A stretch of DNA of 64,000 nucleotides from the NCBI RefSeq assembly GCF_001317355.1, contig NZ_LKET01000032.1, positions 124,001 to 188,000 on the forward strand. The letters are read 5' to 3'. Shown one piece after another: positions 51,548 through 60,126 of the stretch. Source of the stretch: Oxobacter pfennigii. Lineage in GTDB: Bacteria; Bacillota; Clostridia; Clostridiales; Oxobacteraceae. Under the pieces are notes generated by a model. It was given only the letters and a program-made list of their open reading frames with translations. It was not told the DNA's origin and ran no database searches. The stretch's first letter is position 1. Each line of letters begins with the position of its first letter. The translations under genes were made by a program, and so were the position numbers.

Positions 51548-51900
51548 TGTACTTTTTACCCCCAAACAACAAGAAGACGATAATAAATTTAGTCTACATC
51601 AGTATAACAAAATTTGTAGAAATAATGAAGGGTAATCATTTACAACATTACTAAAAAAATATTTAAAAAAACATTTATAAATATATTTCCCAGTGAAGTA
51701 AATAATTATATGTAAAGCTGCAAAATAATACACGCGCTTATTCCCAGTTTTTAATATACTATATTGTTAATAGAAAATACAAGAACCCAAATAAAAAATG
51801 CTCTTTAAAATGAAAATTTCGTCTAATTGAACATGGTTTTACAAAAAATATTATTTATTTACCATTCATCATGTTAAATATTTATATAAGTAACATGTGA
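51548..51900. other. 353-bp A-T-rich intergenic region, no gene seen
   Basis: It carries the upstream region of the apbE operon (a possible TATACT -10 with no good -35) and the downstream region of the pyrophosphatase gene. No ORF with a binding site, riboswitch-like conserved core or tRNA was recognised. Confidence 0.5.
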
Positions 51901-51901
51901 A

Positions 51902-51922
51902 AAATAGCCCTTTTAGGCTATT
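51902..51922 (-). terminator. terminator after the pyrophosphatase gene
   Basis: AAATAGCC/GGCTATTT stem with 5-nt loop overlapping the stop region and followed on the minus strand by TTTTTCAC. Confidence 0.8.
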
Positions 51923-53552
51923 TGTTCATTGCAGATGCTATATTGGGAATCACCTGTTTTTTTCTTGATACCACTCCGGGGAGGTAGACTGAATTCTTTG
52001 CGGTATGGACATTGAAGGCCTGTGTAATCATATCCCTGGATTTTCCCGTAAAAAGTATTTCCGAGCCTTTATTTATTATATCAGTCAGCATTAAAAGCAC
52101 CAGGTCGTAGCCTCTTTTGATGCATATGTCCTCCATCAAATGCAAAAGCTCATCCTTGATGGAATTTATCCCTTCCAAATCCATCGTTGTTACTTGTCCT
52201 ATACCAACCTTGCTTCTCCCAAGATTGAGCTCTTTAAAATCCTGATAAAATATGGCTTCAGGGCTTTTTCCCGCCAGGGAAGTGCCGGCTTTGAACATCA
52301 TGCTGCTGAAATCATAAATATCTATTCCTGCGATATCCGATAATTTCCTTGCTATAACCTCATCTGTATTTGTCGAGGTGGGTGATTTGAACAGCAGTGT
52401 ATCCGAGATAATGGCGCTGCACAATAATCCTGCGATTTTTCGAGGAATCGCTATACCGCTTTCAAAAAAATAACTGGCGATAATTGTTGAAGTGCTGCCT
52501 AAGGGGCGGTTATCAAAAAAAACCGGTGTTAATGTCTGAATATCCCCCACCCTATGATGGTCAATTATCTCTAATATTTCTGCTTCCTCTAAGCCATGTA
52601 CCGACTGGGCTCGCTCATTATGATCCAATAATATTACTTTTTTTCTGTTTCCTTTAATAAGGTGATACCTCGAAATTGTGCCTATAACCTTGTTATTGTC
52701 TATTACAGGATAAGCCCTGTACCTGGTATCCAGCATAATCTCTTTTATTTCGTTTATGAAATCCTCATTGTCAAAGCTTATTATATTTTTGTTGCTTATG
52801 ACATAACTTACAGGTATGCTCTGATTTATAAGCCTTGCCGTTGTAAAGGAATCATGGGGTACGGATATAACCATACAATTGTTATCTTCGGCATATTTAA
52901 GGAATTCGTCTTCCGGCTTGAAGTTGCCGGTTATTATAAGGCATGTCGCCCCTCTTTCAACTGCTCTTTTATGTACGTCTATCCTATCGCCTACGATTAC
53001 TATATCATTTTTAAATATCCTCTTTACCACTTCTTCAATATCCATGGCAGCAACGATAATGTTATTTGTATTGGAAAAATCAAAGGTATAATTATTGATT
53101 ACCCTTCCCGACATGGTTTCTATTATGTTCTTCAAACTTGTATTGCTTTTGGAAAAAAAATTATTTATGGAAACGTCCATATAATAACTTGTCAGGTCAG
53201 ATAATGTACAAACACCTGTCAATTTGCCTGCAGTATCGATAACCGGCAGAGTTTTTACATTTTGCTTTTGCATTATGTTCCAGGCTTTTCTTATAGATAT
53301 CTCAGGATAAATAGGTATAACCCTGTCTATTCCAACATCCTTTACTTGCATCTTTACAGTCGATATAAACTCCGGAATATCCGCATTGAAATATTCAAGG
53401 ACAAATTCCGTCTCTTTATTTATTTCCCCCAGCCTTGCAGCCACGGCATTCTGAGTCCCTGTCTCTCTTTTATAATAGGCGTACCCAATGGCTGCACAAA
53501 TTGAATCGGTATCGGGGTTTTTATGACCCATCACATAAACCTTTTCATCCAT
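51918..53552 (-). CDS. manganese-dependent inorganic pyrophosphatase with CBS and DRTGG domains
   Basis: 544 aa. DHH phosphoesterase start G-H-K-N-P-D-T-D-S (9-17), CBS motif (about 72-125), DRTGG domain (about 125-240), second CBS (about 250-305), the DHH motif D-H-H in I-I-D-H-H-R-V near residue 330, and DHHA2 domain to the end. Family-II enzymes hydrolyse PPi; the CBS-DRTGG insert makes activity respond to adenine nucleotides in clostridial homologs. GGGAGGGATTCTAT precedes the ATG. Monocistronic. Confidence 0.93.
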   Translation of the reverse strand: MDEKVYVMGHKNPDTDSICAAIGYAYYKRETGTQNAVAARLGEINKETEFVLEYFNADIPEFISTVKMQVKDVGIDRVIPIYPEISIRKAWNIMQKQNVKTLPVIDTAGKLTGVCTLSDLTSYYMDVSINNFFSKSNTSLKNIIETMSGRVINNYTFDFSNTNNIIVAAMDIEEVVKRIFKNDIVIVGDRIDVHKRAVERGATCLIITGNFKPEDEFLKYAEDNNCMVISVPHDSFTTARLINQSIPVSYVISNKNIISFDNEDFINEIKEIMLDTRYRAYPVIDNNKVIGTISRYHLIKGNRKKVILLDHNERAQSVHGLEEAEILEIIDHHRVGDIQTLTPVFFDNRPLGSTSTIIASYFFESGIAIPRKIAGLLCSAIISDTLLFKSPTSTNTDEVIARKLSDIAGIDIYDFSSMMFKAGTSLAGKSPEAIFYQDFKELNLGRSKVGIGQVTTMDLEGINSIKDELLHLMEDICIKRGYDLVLLMLTDIINKGSEILFTGKSRDMITQAFNVHTAKNSVYLPGVVSRKKQVIPNIASAMNK

Positions 53553-53641
53553 ATAGAATCCCTCCCATCAGGGTTATTGACTTATTTTATGATACCTTCC
53601 AGACTTAAATTATATAAATAAAATGCATATAATGCAAGAAG

Positions 53642-53671
53642 CATAATATATGTGTACACACATATATTATG
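53642..53671. repeat. perfect 14-bp inverted repeat with 2-nt centre
   Basis: CATAATATATGTGT-AC-ACACATATATTATG, about 90 bp upstream of the pyrophosphatase start and 210 bp before the DUF429-like gene. It lacks a T-run. Its near-complete symmetry suggests an operator or cruciform. The same stretch continues with TATGTGCATA. Confidence 0.8.
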
Positions 53672-53882
53672 TATGTGCATACTATGTATATTTAGGATTC
53701 CCTAAAATATATATCATCATATAATAATATAAAGAGGATTTAGCCTTTAAAGGTTACCAGAAAGCTTTGTTACGGATATTTTTTTACAAAAAAAGAGGAA
53801 ATATCACCTAAAGCTAGAATAAATATTATAAATTTATATCAATATATAAGGATGTAAAAAGCTATATCATAAGGAGAGCAAT
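53672..53882. other. upstream region of the DUF429-like gene, no gene seen
   Basis: With the palindrome this makes up a 330-bp divergent spacer. It is A-T-rich, with AAGGAGAGCAAT before the next ATG. No confident promoter or ORF was found. Confidence 0.45.
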
Positions 53883-55109
53883 ATGGCAAAATACTTTTCA
53901 GGAATTACTGTAAACGGAAACAAATACAGTATTTGTATAATTGATGATAACCTTAATGTTATATTCATGGATAATTTGGAAATCGACAAACTGGCGGACC
54001 TTTTAAAGCGTAAAAGCGTAACTGCATTATCGGTGGATTTTCCCGGTTTGATTTATCAAAAGAACGACAAGTTATCATTAAATAAGGACAGTTATAAAAT
54101 CACATTAAAAAAGAGGGCCTTTGATAATACTATAAGCCTAAAAAGCCTATACACTTATCAGGATAAGTTCACACCTGATAAAGAGTACTTTAATTCAGCT
54201 TTGGATTTGATAAATAAGCTTAATAAATTAGGGTTTTCATTCAATAATCAGAATGAGGGAGATAAACCAATTATAGAATCTTATCCCGATTCATCTTTTT
54301 ATGCATTGGGTTTGGCAGTAAATAACCCTTCCAGCGAAGATATTATAAAGAGAAAATATGATATCTTAAAAAACAAGGGTATGAGAATCAAAGACTTTTT
54401 TAATAAAAACATGAAGGATTATGATGCGGAAATAAATGTCTTGTGCCAGGCTTATACTTCATACCTTTATTTCAATAATGAATTCTCGTCTATCGGTTCC
54501 GATTCGGAAGGCCATGTTGTAATACCCGGAAAGGATTCAATAAGCAGAACAAACGGAATAAAGGAATTCAATAAAATTTCAGCTTCTGATAATAGGAATA
54601 ATGAAAATAAATTCCATCGTTCAGGTGAAAAGAACGACCACTCTGCAAATGGGAATGGCAGAGCTAAAAACAACGGTAGAGTAATTAGCAGCAAGGTATA
54701 TTCCGAAAACGGGAATTCAGCAGAGAGCAAGGCTGTTGCTGACAAGCCAATTGCAGAAACCAAATTATCTTTTGACGGCAAGGCAGTTGCTGAGTACTGC
54801 GGCGCCCAATATTTGTATACCAATGTGGATGGGATAATACGCATAAACGATTTACGCCCCATTAAAAGCTACAGGCCTTTTACTGAAATTTATGAGATGA
54901 GGCATATAAAGCAGGTACAGGTGGTTATCGGCACTACTGACGGTTTAAGAAAAGTTAAGGCTAACCTTATACCCAACTATGAGAATTCCAACAGCTTTAA
55001 AGCTGCTGAAGATGAGGATAAAAAGAAACTTGATAACTTCTGGGGAAACCATGGCGACAAACGGGGCTATCTGATTAAGTTTAACAAGGTGGAGGTCATA
55101 AAAGCATAA
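53883..55109 (+). CDS. DUF429-like protein with disordered linker and unknown C-terminal domain
   Basis: 408 aa. Residues 1-210 resemble the DUF429 (RNase H-like) fold: a first strand with G-I-T-V-N-G, an acidic A-L-S-V-D-F-P motif near residue 56, and E-S-Y-P-D-S-S-F-Y-A-L-G near 140. Residues about 220-295 are low-complexity, rich in N, S, E and K. Residues about 298-408 form a separate compact region (C-G-A-Q-Y-L-Y-T-N-V-D-G, ...W-G-N-H-G-D-K-R-G-Y-L-I-K-F). The homology is by eye and the function unknown. AAGGAGAGCAAT precedes the ATG. Confidence 0.7.
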   Translation: MAKYFSGITVNGNKYSICIIDDNLNVIFMDNLEIDKLADLLKRKSVTALSVDFPGLIYQKNDKLSLNKDSYKITLKKRAFDNTISLKSLYTYQDKFTPDKEYFNSALDLINKLNKLGFSFNNQNEGDKPIIESYPDSSFYALGLAVNNPSSEDIIKRKYDILKNKGMRIKDFFNKNMKDYDAEINVLCQAYTSYLYFNNEFSSIGSDSEGHVVIPGKDSISRTNGIKEFNKISASDNRNNENKFHRSGEKNDHSANGNGRAKNNGRVISSKVYSENGNSAESKAVADKPIAETKLSFDGKAVAEYCGAQYLYTNVDGIIRINDLRPIKSYRPFTEIYEMRHIKQVQVVIGTTDGLRKVKANLIPNYENSNSFKAAEDEDKKKLDNFWGNHGDKRGYLIKFNKVEVIKA

Positions 55110-55142
55110 AAGAATCACGGGTTAAGCACCCGTGATTCTTTT
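55108..55142. terminator. bidirectional terminator
   Basis: AAAAGAATCACGGG/CCCGTGATTCTTTT, a 14-bp perfect stem with 7-nt loop between the convergent DUF429-like and FtsH-like genes. Confidence 0.95.
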
Positions 55143-55152
55143 ATTAGCGCAG

Positions 55153-56913
55153 CTATGCAGCCAATATGGACTCTATGTCCTGCTCCTCTAAGGTTTCTTT
55201 TACAAGCAGCTCATTTGCCATCAGATCCAGCTTATCTTTATTTTCTTCCAGCATTTTTTTAACCACTGAGTAAAGATTATTTAGCATTTCCTTACAGCCG
55301 TATAAAATATCATCATTTATGCTGGTAAAGCTGTTTCTGTATAATACATCATAGCTTAAAAGGCCTGCATCTTTATCCATGCCAAACCTTTTAACCATGG
55401 ATAAAACTATCTCTGTAGCTCTCTCCAAGTCTCCGGAAGCCCCTGTCGTTATGTTTTCTTCACCGAATATTATCTCTTCTGCGCATCTTCCACCTAAGCT
55501 AATCATTATGTCCTTTTCCATATCTTTTTTTGTTCTATACATTCTGTCAGGAGGTATATTCACAGTATATCCCCCTGCCCCCTTGGTGCTTGGGATTATG
55601 GTTACCTTGGTTATTTTGTTATCGGGAGCAATAAGCTTTCCAATCAAAGCATGTCCTGCTTCATGATAGGCGGTAATTTTTCTGTCAATTGTCCTTAATG
55701 AACTTCTGTCCTTTTTCTCCGCGCCTGCAATAACGGTATAAAATGCCTGGTCGATGTCCGCTTTTTCAATTGCTGCGGCATTTCTTTTTGCCGCAAATAT
55801 GGCAGCTTCATTTATCATGCTCTCCAGCATGGCGCCGCTGAAATATACCGCCTGCTCTGCTAATCTTTTTAAATCTATGTCAGAAGATAAGGGCTTTCCC
55901 TTTACATGGATTTTTAGTATTTCGTGCCTTCCGTTAATATCAGGAAGTCCTACCTCTACCAGCCTGTCAAACCTTCCGGGACGCAGTAATGCTTCATCTA
56001 TTGTATCCAACCTGTTTGTAGCCGCGATAACCACTATACCCTGGCTTTCATTAAATCCTGACATTTCAGCCAGAAGAGCATTTAGAGTCTGCTCTCTTTC
56101 ATCGTTTCCGCCGTCTATTCCTCCGCCGTCTCTCTTTTTCCCGAGAGCATCTATTTCATCTATGAAGATTACGCATTTACCCTTTTCCCTTGCTTTCTTA
56201 AACAAGTCTCTTATTCTGCCGGCTCCTACGCCAACATATACCTGTACAAAATCCGAACCTGACAGTGCATAAAAAGGGACACCTGCTTCTCCTGCCACAG
56301 CCTTTGCAAGCAATGTCTTACCTGTGCCCGGCGGTCCGTAGAACATTACGCCTTTAGGCATTCTTGCACCGTATTTTAAGTATTTATCGGGATCCTGAAG
56401 AAAGTCTACAATGTCCTTTACGCTTTCCTTCGCTTCTTCGTTGCCTGCAACATTTGTAAAGCCTATGGGCACATTGTTTTCAGCTTCTTTAGACATTGCC
56501 GTGACATCCATAATTCCGCCGCTTCTCTGCTTTGCTGTCGTAGTAACCAGGAAATAACCTATGATTCCGAAGAGTATCAGGGTAGCAGCAAATCCCATGG
56601 CTTTTTCACCAATTGAGTTTGATTCAGCTTCGTTAACCTTGACATCCTTCTTTAAAAGCTCTTCCTTTAAGCTGTCACTCCTTGGGTTATCGGTATAATA
56701 TATGCTTCCGTCCTTCATTTTCACTTTTAATTCAGGCTTGTTAGAAAGGTAAACTGTCTCAACTTTATTGCTTTCAATAGAGCTTAGAAAATTATTATAA
56801 GTCATTATATTCTTTTCAGGTCTTGAAATTAAGTATCCTGCTCCAAGAAGTGATATTATAACTATAATAATTAATGTAATTGCAATAAACTTATTCTTTC
56901 TTCTTCCACGCAC
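55153..56913 (-). CDS. ftsH: FtsH-family ATP-dependent zinc metalloprotease
   Basis: 586 aa, slightly short for FtsH. Two TM segments (about 10-27, 105-124) enclose a small extracytoplasmic domain, then the AAA+ module with Walker A G-P-P-G-T-G-K-T near 192 and Walker B I-F-I-D-E-I-D-A near 250, SRH with two Arg, and the protease domain with H-E-A-G-H at 417-421. It degrades membrane and regulatory proteins as a hexamer. The start is GTG behind AAGGAG. It is not next to tilS/hpt as the main ftsH often is, so it may be a second, specialised copy. Confidence 0.93.
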   Translation of the reverse strand: MRGRRKNKFIAITLIIIVIISLLGAGYLISRPEKNIMTYNNFLSSIESNKVETVYLSNKPELKVKMKDGSIYYTDNPRSDSLKEELLKKDVKVNEAESNSIGEKAMGFAATLILFGIIGYFLVTTTAKQRSGGIMDVTAMSKEAENNVPIGFTNVAGNEEAKESVKDIVDFLQDPDKYLKYGARMPKGVMFYGPPGTGKTLLAKAVAGEAGVPFYALSGSDFVQVYVGVGAGRIRDLFKKAREKGKCVIFIDEIDALGKKRDGGGIDGGNDEREQTLNALLAEMSGFNESQGIVVIAATNRLDTIDEALLRPGRFDRLVEVGLPDINGRHEILKIHVKGKPLSSDIDLKRLAEQAVYFSGAMLESMINEAAIFAAKRNAAAIEKADIDQAFYTVIAGAEKKDRSSLRTIDRKITAYHEAGHALIGKLIAPDNKITKVTIIPSTKGAGGYTVNIPPDRMYRTKKDMEKDIMISLGGRCAEEIIFGEENITTGASGDLERATEIVLSMVKRFGMDKDAGLLSYDVLYRNSFTSINDDILYGCKEMLNNLYSVVKKMLEENKDKLDLMANELLVKETLEEQDIESILAA

Positions 56914-57056
56914 TCATATCACTCCTTATATTATAGTTAACATAATATTAATTATAGCTTTAAATATATGAATTTCGCAATGTCAATATAATGCAATTTA
57001 CCTTTAAAATTACACACATTATTACTCAACTGACTGCAAAGAGCCAAATAAAAAAA

Positions 57057-57071
57057 GCAGCGCAATGCTGC
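57057..57071 (-). terminator. terminator of the small-ORF transcript
   Basis: GCAGC/GCTGC stem with 5-nt loop, followed on the minus strand by seven T's. It lies 13 nt after the 47-aa ORF. Confidence 0.75.
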
Positions 57072-57083
57072 CTCTTTATTTAT

Positions 57084-57227
57084 TTAGTAAACCATATAAT
57101 CCGTAAGCTTCAAACATCCATTTCTAATGATGTCTTTTTTATCCTGTTTTTTTTCTGCAGGCTTCATAGTTTCAGCCTCTTTAGTATTTACATTGTTTTT
57201 TAACACCCTAATAGTATTGATATCCAT
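57084..57227 (-). CDS. small protein of unknown function (47 aa)
   Basis: ATG with an excellent GAGGTGATTTT site, 47 residues, and a terminator directly after the stop. Composition: Asn/Lys/Glu-rich first two thirds (an A-E-K-K-Q-D-K-K-D block), then I-I-R-N-G-C-L-K-L-T-D-Y-M-V-Y with one Cys near the end. The leader-plus-short-core look recalls peptide precursors, but no maturase is in the window and no family is recognised. It is on the same strand as the 23-aa ORF 45 nt upstream. Confidence 0.65.
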   Translation of the reverse strand: MDINTIRVLKNNVNTKEAETMKPAEKKQDKKDIIRNGCLKLTDYMVY

Positions 57228-57272
57228 AAAATCACCTCAAATAAAATTTATTTAGCGTTAAAGGATATCAAC

Positions 57273-57344
57273 CTATACATATGTTTCGTCATCTTTGTGT
57301 ATTATTCTTAAATCCTCAAAGTAAATCAGTTTGTAGCGTAACAT
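57273..57344 (-). CDS. very small ORF (23 aa) with strong ribosome binding site
   Basis: ATG behind AGGAGGGGAG at good spacing; 23 residues (M-L-R-Y-K-L-I-Y-F-E-D-L-R-I-I-H, then K-D-D-E-T-Y-V). It precedes the 47-aa ORF and probably shares its transcript. It could be a translated leader peptide or a functional microprotein. No family recognised. Confidence 0.5.
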   Translation of the reverse strand: MLRYKLIYFEDLRIIHKDDETYV

Positions 57345-57398
57345 AGCTACTCCCCTCCTAACTTTCTTTTACCTTATACTACTCCCTTTTGTATGTTT

Positions 57399-57428
57399 AT
57401 TATATCATTAGTCAATATCTATAAACAA
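57399..57428 (-). promoter_or_regulatory. possible promoter of the small-ORF transcript
   Basis: TTGTTT (57423-57428), 18-nt spacer, TATAAT (57399-57404) on the minus strand, about 55 nt before the 23-aa ORF. The -35 is only partly consensus and lies within the 57408-57482 frame. Confidence 0.45.
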
Positions 57429-57482
57429 GTTTGCCAATCCTTCATAAACAGCCTGTATAAGCCTTATTCCGAAAGCTAACAA
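57408..57482 (-). CDS. possible 24-aa hydrophobic ORF or gene remnant
   Basis: A TTG with AAGGAAGG about 10 nt upstream opens 24 amphipathic residues (L-A-F-G-I-R-L-I-Q-A-V-Y-E-G-L-A-N-L-F). The reading looks protein-like, so it may be a small membrane peptide or the tail of a lost gene. It stands just before the 23- and 47-aa ORFs on the same strand. Confidence 0.25.
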   Translation of the reverse strand: MLAFGIRLIQAVYEGLANLFIDID

Positions 57483-57569
57483 AATAAGTCCCGCCTTCCT
57501 TTAAAGTTCTCTAATCTCCTCTAATCTCCTTTGATTTCTAAATAAATTTATTTATATTTATTCATCTTT

Positions 57570-58553
57570 TTAATCAAATATATTATTAAAGCAAATCATC
57601 CTTTGCTCATTTTGGCTTATATCAGTATTTGTGAGAAAGGAAAAATTTCCTATACTCTCTTTGAATTTATTAATATCTCTTTTTTTGTATAAATAATCAA
57701 TGGCTGACTTCAACATATCGGCTGCAAGCTCAACTGTCCTTTCAAATATTGTATAAAAATCCTCACGGCTTGTATTTCTAAAATCACAGGGGTGAGGCCA
57801 ATCTCTTCCCTTTTCATTCATATAATCTCTTAAATTAGGATTTGTAGGATAAAAATAATCCCCATAGCCTAATACTTTCATGGTATACCTTTTTATAAAA
57901 ATAGGGTCATAGAAAATTTTCCATGCACTTTTTATTGCCCTATAGGATTCATTGATGTAATCGCCGGATAACTTTGAAACTATATTCCCAAAATATCCAT
58001 TTAATATCTTTCTGTATATATATACAATGCCTTTCGGCATAGTTTCTCCCACATCTAAAAGCTCATGCATTTTAACCTTGTTTACGTCCAGTCCGTATAA
58101 CCTTCTTGCTAAATGATAGTCTATAGATAATTCCATAATTTTGTGTGCATGTTTTAGCTTATATGTGTCGGGATTGTTTTCATCGTACACTCCCGACCTG
58201 CTGAAAACAAATGGGTGGGCTATTCTGTCCGCTGCATAATGGCAGATATAGCCAAGAAAATATAACACTCTCATATCATCAAGTATTTCTTTTTCATCTA
58301 AATCCTCATTTTTAATATATTCAAATGCGCTTACTATGAAATCTCCGCAGTTTTTTGTGTGCATTTCATCTCCCAATTCATTTACTGTTCTATTAGCCTT
58401 CCAGGGATAAAAATTGTGGTATAAAAAAATATCAGGTCCCATACACCCCAAGAAAAATATATTCTGAGGCTGTATGCAATATCCGTCTTCCATTATATTA
58501 AGCCTTTTTATACTCTCTTTTCCGTTAGCAACATGGGTAAATATATCTGGCAT
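57570..58553 (-). CDS. zinc-dependent phospholipase C family protein
   Basis: 327 aa, no signal peptide. The N-terminal helical domain carries the family pattern: M-P-D-I-F-T-H at the start, F-F-L-G-C-M-G-P-D-I near residue 33, and H-Y-A-A-D-R-I-A-H-P-F near 107-117, with several His and Asp that bind Zn in phospholipase C/S1-P1 folds. In Clostridia these cytosolic members are common and of unknown substrate. The gene is 24 nt downstream of the metallophosphoesterase gene, so the two probably form an operon. Confidence 0.82.
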   Translation of the reverse strand: MPDIFTHVANGKESIKRLNIMEDGYCIQPQNIFFLGCMGPDIFLYHNFYPWKANRTVNELGDEMHTKNCGDFIVSAFEYIKNEDLDEKEILDDMRVLYFLGYICHYAADRIAHPFVFSRSGVYDENNPDTYKLKHAHKIMELSIDYHLARRLYGLDVNKVKMHELLDVGETMPKGIVYIYRKILNGYFGNIVSKLSGDYINESYRAIKSAWKIFYDPIFIKRYTMKVLGYGDYFYPTNPNLRDYMNEKGRDWPHPCDFRNTSREDFYTIFERTVELAADMLKSAIDYLYKKRDINKFKESIGNFSFLTNTDISQNEQRMICFNNIFD

Positions 58554-58577
58554 TTTATCCCTCTCTTATATATAAAT

Positions 58578-59291
58578 TTATATTATCCTATTTCTCTTTA
58601 CGGGAGTTATGCCTTTTAGGGAAAAGTCCAGATAATCGCAGGACACGTTATAGAAATCAATGCCTTCGATACTTCCTTCCATTGTGTTTTTAAGACTTTC
58701 TCCATGAAGATGCCCGTATACACATGCCAATACATCGAACCTCTTCATTATATGAACGAATTCCGATATACTGTTTTTCTCATTTACCGGCGGGTAATGT
58801 ATCATAACTATAATAGGTTTATCTGAAGCCTTAACTGCCTTATTAAGAGACATTTCGAGCCTCAAAAGCTCTCTTTTATAAATCTTCTCATCATCTTTTT
58901 TAAACCTGTCATCTTCAGGGAGGAGCCACCCCCTTGTACCGCAAACATTATATTCACCAATATCAATAAAATCATTTTGTATTATAAACATATTATGAGA
59001 GAGGATATTTCTTATCTTGGTGGGTGATTCCCACCAATAATCATGGTTTCCTTTGATCAATATCTTTTTTCCCGGAAGCTCTCCAATCTCCAGTAAATCC
59101 GGCAATGCGCCTTCGAGTGTGATAGCCCATGATATATCACCAGGTATGAGGACTACATCATCAGTATTTACTTTATTTCTCCAATCATACCTTATCTTAT
59201 GCCAATGATCAGTCCATGCGTTTCCGAATATATTCATGGGCTTTGGATCAGACTTTGAAAGATGAAGATCACTAATTGCATATATCTTCAT
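58578..59291 (-). CDS. calcineurin-like metallophosphoesterase
   Basis: 237 aa. All metallophosphoesterase blocks are visible: D-L-H-L (8-11), G-D-I-S near 51, G-N-H-D near 80, H-Y-P-P near 165 and G-H-L-H near 196. Two metal ions are expected; the substrate is not known. CAAGGAGAATTAAA precedes the ATG. It is followed at 24 nt by the phospholipase-C-like gene. Confidence 0.9.
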   Translation of the reverse strand: MKIYAISDLHLSKSDPKPMNIFGNAWTDHWHKIRYDWRNKVNTDDVVLIPGDISWAITLEGALPDLLEIGELPGKKILIKGNHDYWWESPTKIRNILSHNMFIIQNDFIDIGEYNVCGTRGWLLPEDDRFKKDDEKIYKRELLRLEMSLNKAVKASDKPIIVMIHYPPVNEKNSISEFVHIMKRFDVLACVYGHLHGESLKNTMEGSIEGIDFYNVSCDYLDFSLKGITPVKRNRII

Positions 59292-59456
59292 TTTAATTCT
59301 CCTTGCGCTTAAATAACTGCTATATTTTTATTATTGTCAAATTATCTATCTAATGTAATAGTTTATTTTAAATTTGGTAAAATAACAATATTCTTATTGT
59401 ATAGTCAGTAAAATTTTATATCCTGAAAACCAAATTAAAAGTTTTGAGAGGTTTAT

Positions 59457-60086
59457 ATGTCACTCGATAATTATGATATATTCCACAAGCTTTTATTCCT
59501 TACAACTGAATTGGATGACAGTATCAATCACTTAGCCCAGATTATCGTATTAAACAGCTGTGCAGTTCTTTTAGGAACCAAACCTGCCTGTACAATTACC
59601 TTCAGCAGCATGCATAAGAGCAATACTTTAGAACTGTGGAACAGGCATAAGGAAATCGTAATTAATAATTCGAAGCTCACTTTCTATGAGCTTTATGCCG
59701 GTGAGAGTTTTACTGTTATGCTGTTATATGATGAGGATAAATTAAACCTTAAGCTTAATGACGGCCAATCACAATTTTTTCTGGGTTCATTAGGTTATGA
59801 TTTAAACCTTTCATTAGATGAAAAGCTGTTAATACTTAAAGAAAAATTCAAGATTGGCCTCCCTCACGAAATGGGTATATTTTTAGGCATACCTCTTAAA
59901 GATGTAATGGGTTTTACCGGTTATATTCCCCTTCCAAAGCTTTGCAATTTAGGGTGGGTAATATACGGAAGCCTTGAGCCCTCAATCAGCTTATATAAAC
60001 ATTATAAAATATGCAAAACTGTTATGATAGAATTGCTTTTAAGCGATATAAACCCTCTTGATATATTAAATAAATACCCTGTATAG
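59457..60086 (+). CDS. DUF3793 family protein
   Basis: 209 aa, soluble. Two family landmarks are readable: an early L-N-S-C-A-V-L-L-G-T-K-P-A block (about 32-44) and the central L-P-H-E-M-G-I-F-L-G-I-P-L-K-D-V-M-G-F near 140-158. DUF3793 occurs in Clostridia, often near iron or flavodoxin genes; role unknown. GAGAGGTTTAT precedes the ATG. Monocistronic, ending in a terminator. Confidence 0.8.
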   Translation: MSLDNYDIFHKLLFLTTELDDSINHLAQIIVLNSCAVLLGTKPACTITFSSMHKSNTLELWNRHKEIVINNSKLTFYELYAGESFTVMLLYDEDKLNLKLNDGQSQFFLGSLGYDLNLSLDEKLLILKEKFKIGLPHEMGIFLGIPLKDVMGFTGYIPLPKLCNLGWVIYGSLEPSISLYKHYKICKTVMIELLLSDINPLDILNKYPV

Positions 60087-60090
60087 CAGA

Positions 60091-60120
60091 ACCCGCTGAC
60101 TTAATTTTATCTCAGCGGGT
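60091..60120. terminator. terminator after the DUF3793 gene
   Basis: ACCCGCTGA/TCAGCGGGT stem, 12-nt loop, T-run on the plus strand. It can also serve the convergent cyclophilin gene. Confidence 0.9.
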
Positions 60121-60126
60121 TTTTTA

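Noticed and set aside
51548-51640. Possible FMN riboswitch before apbE
   Set aside because: Checked because of the flavin context; the leader is short and A-T-rich and none of the conserved FMN-aptamer blocks is visible.
56991-57203. 70-aa plus-strand frame between the FtsH-like gene and the small ORFs
   Set aside because: Antisense to the 47-aa ORF and its terminator, no binding site, phenylalanine-rich artefact.
57500-57530. Short direct repeat of CTCTAATCTC
   Set aside because: Only two 10-bp units in a low-complexity stretch; no sign of function.
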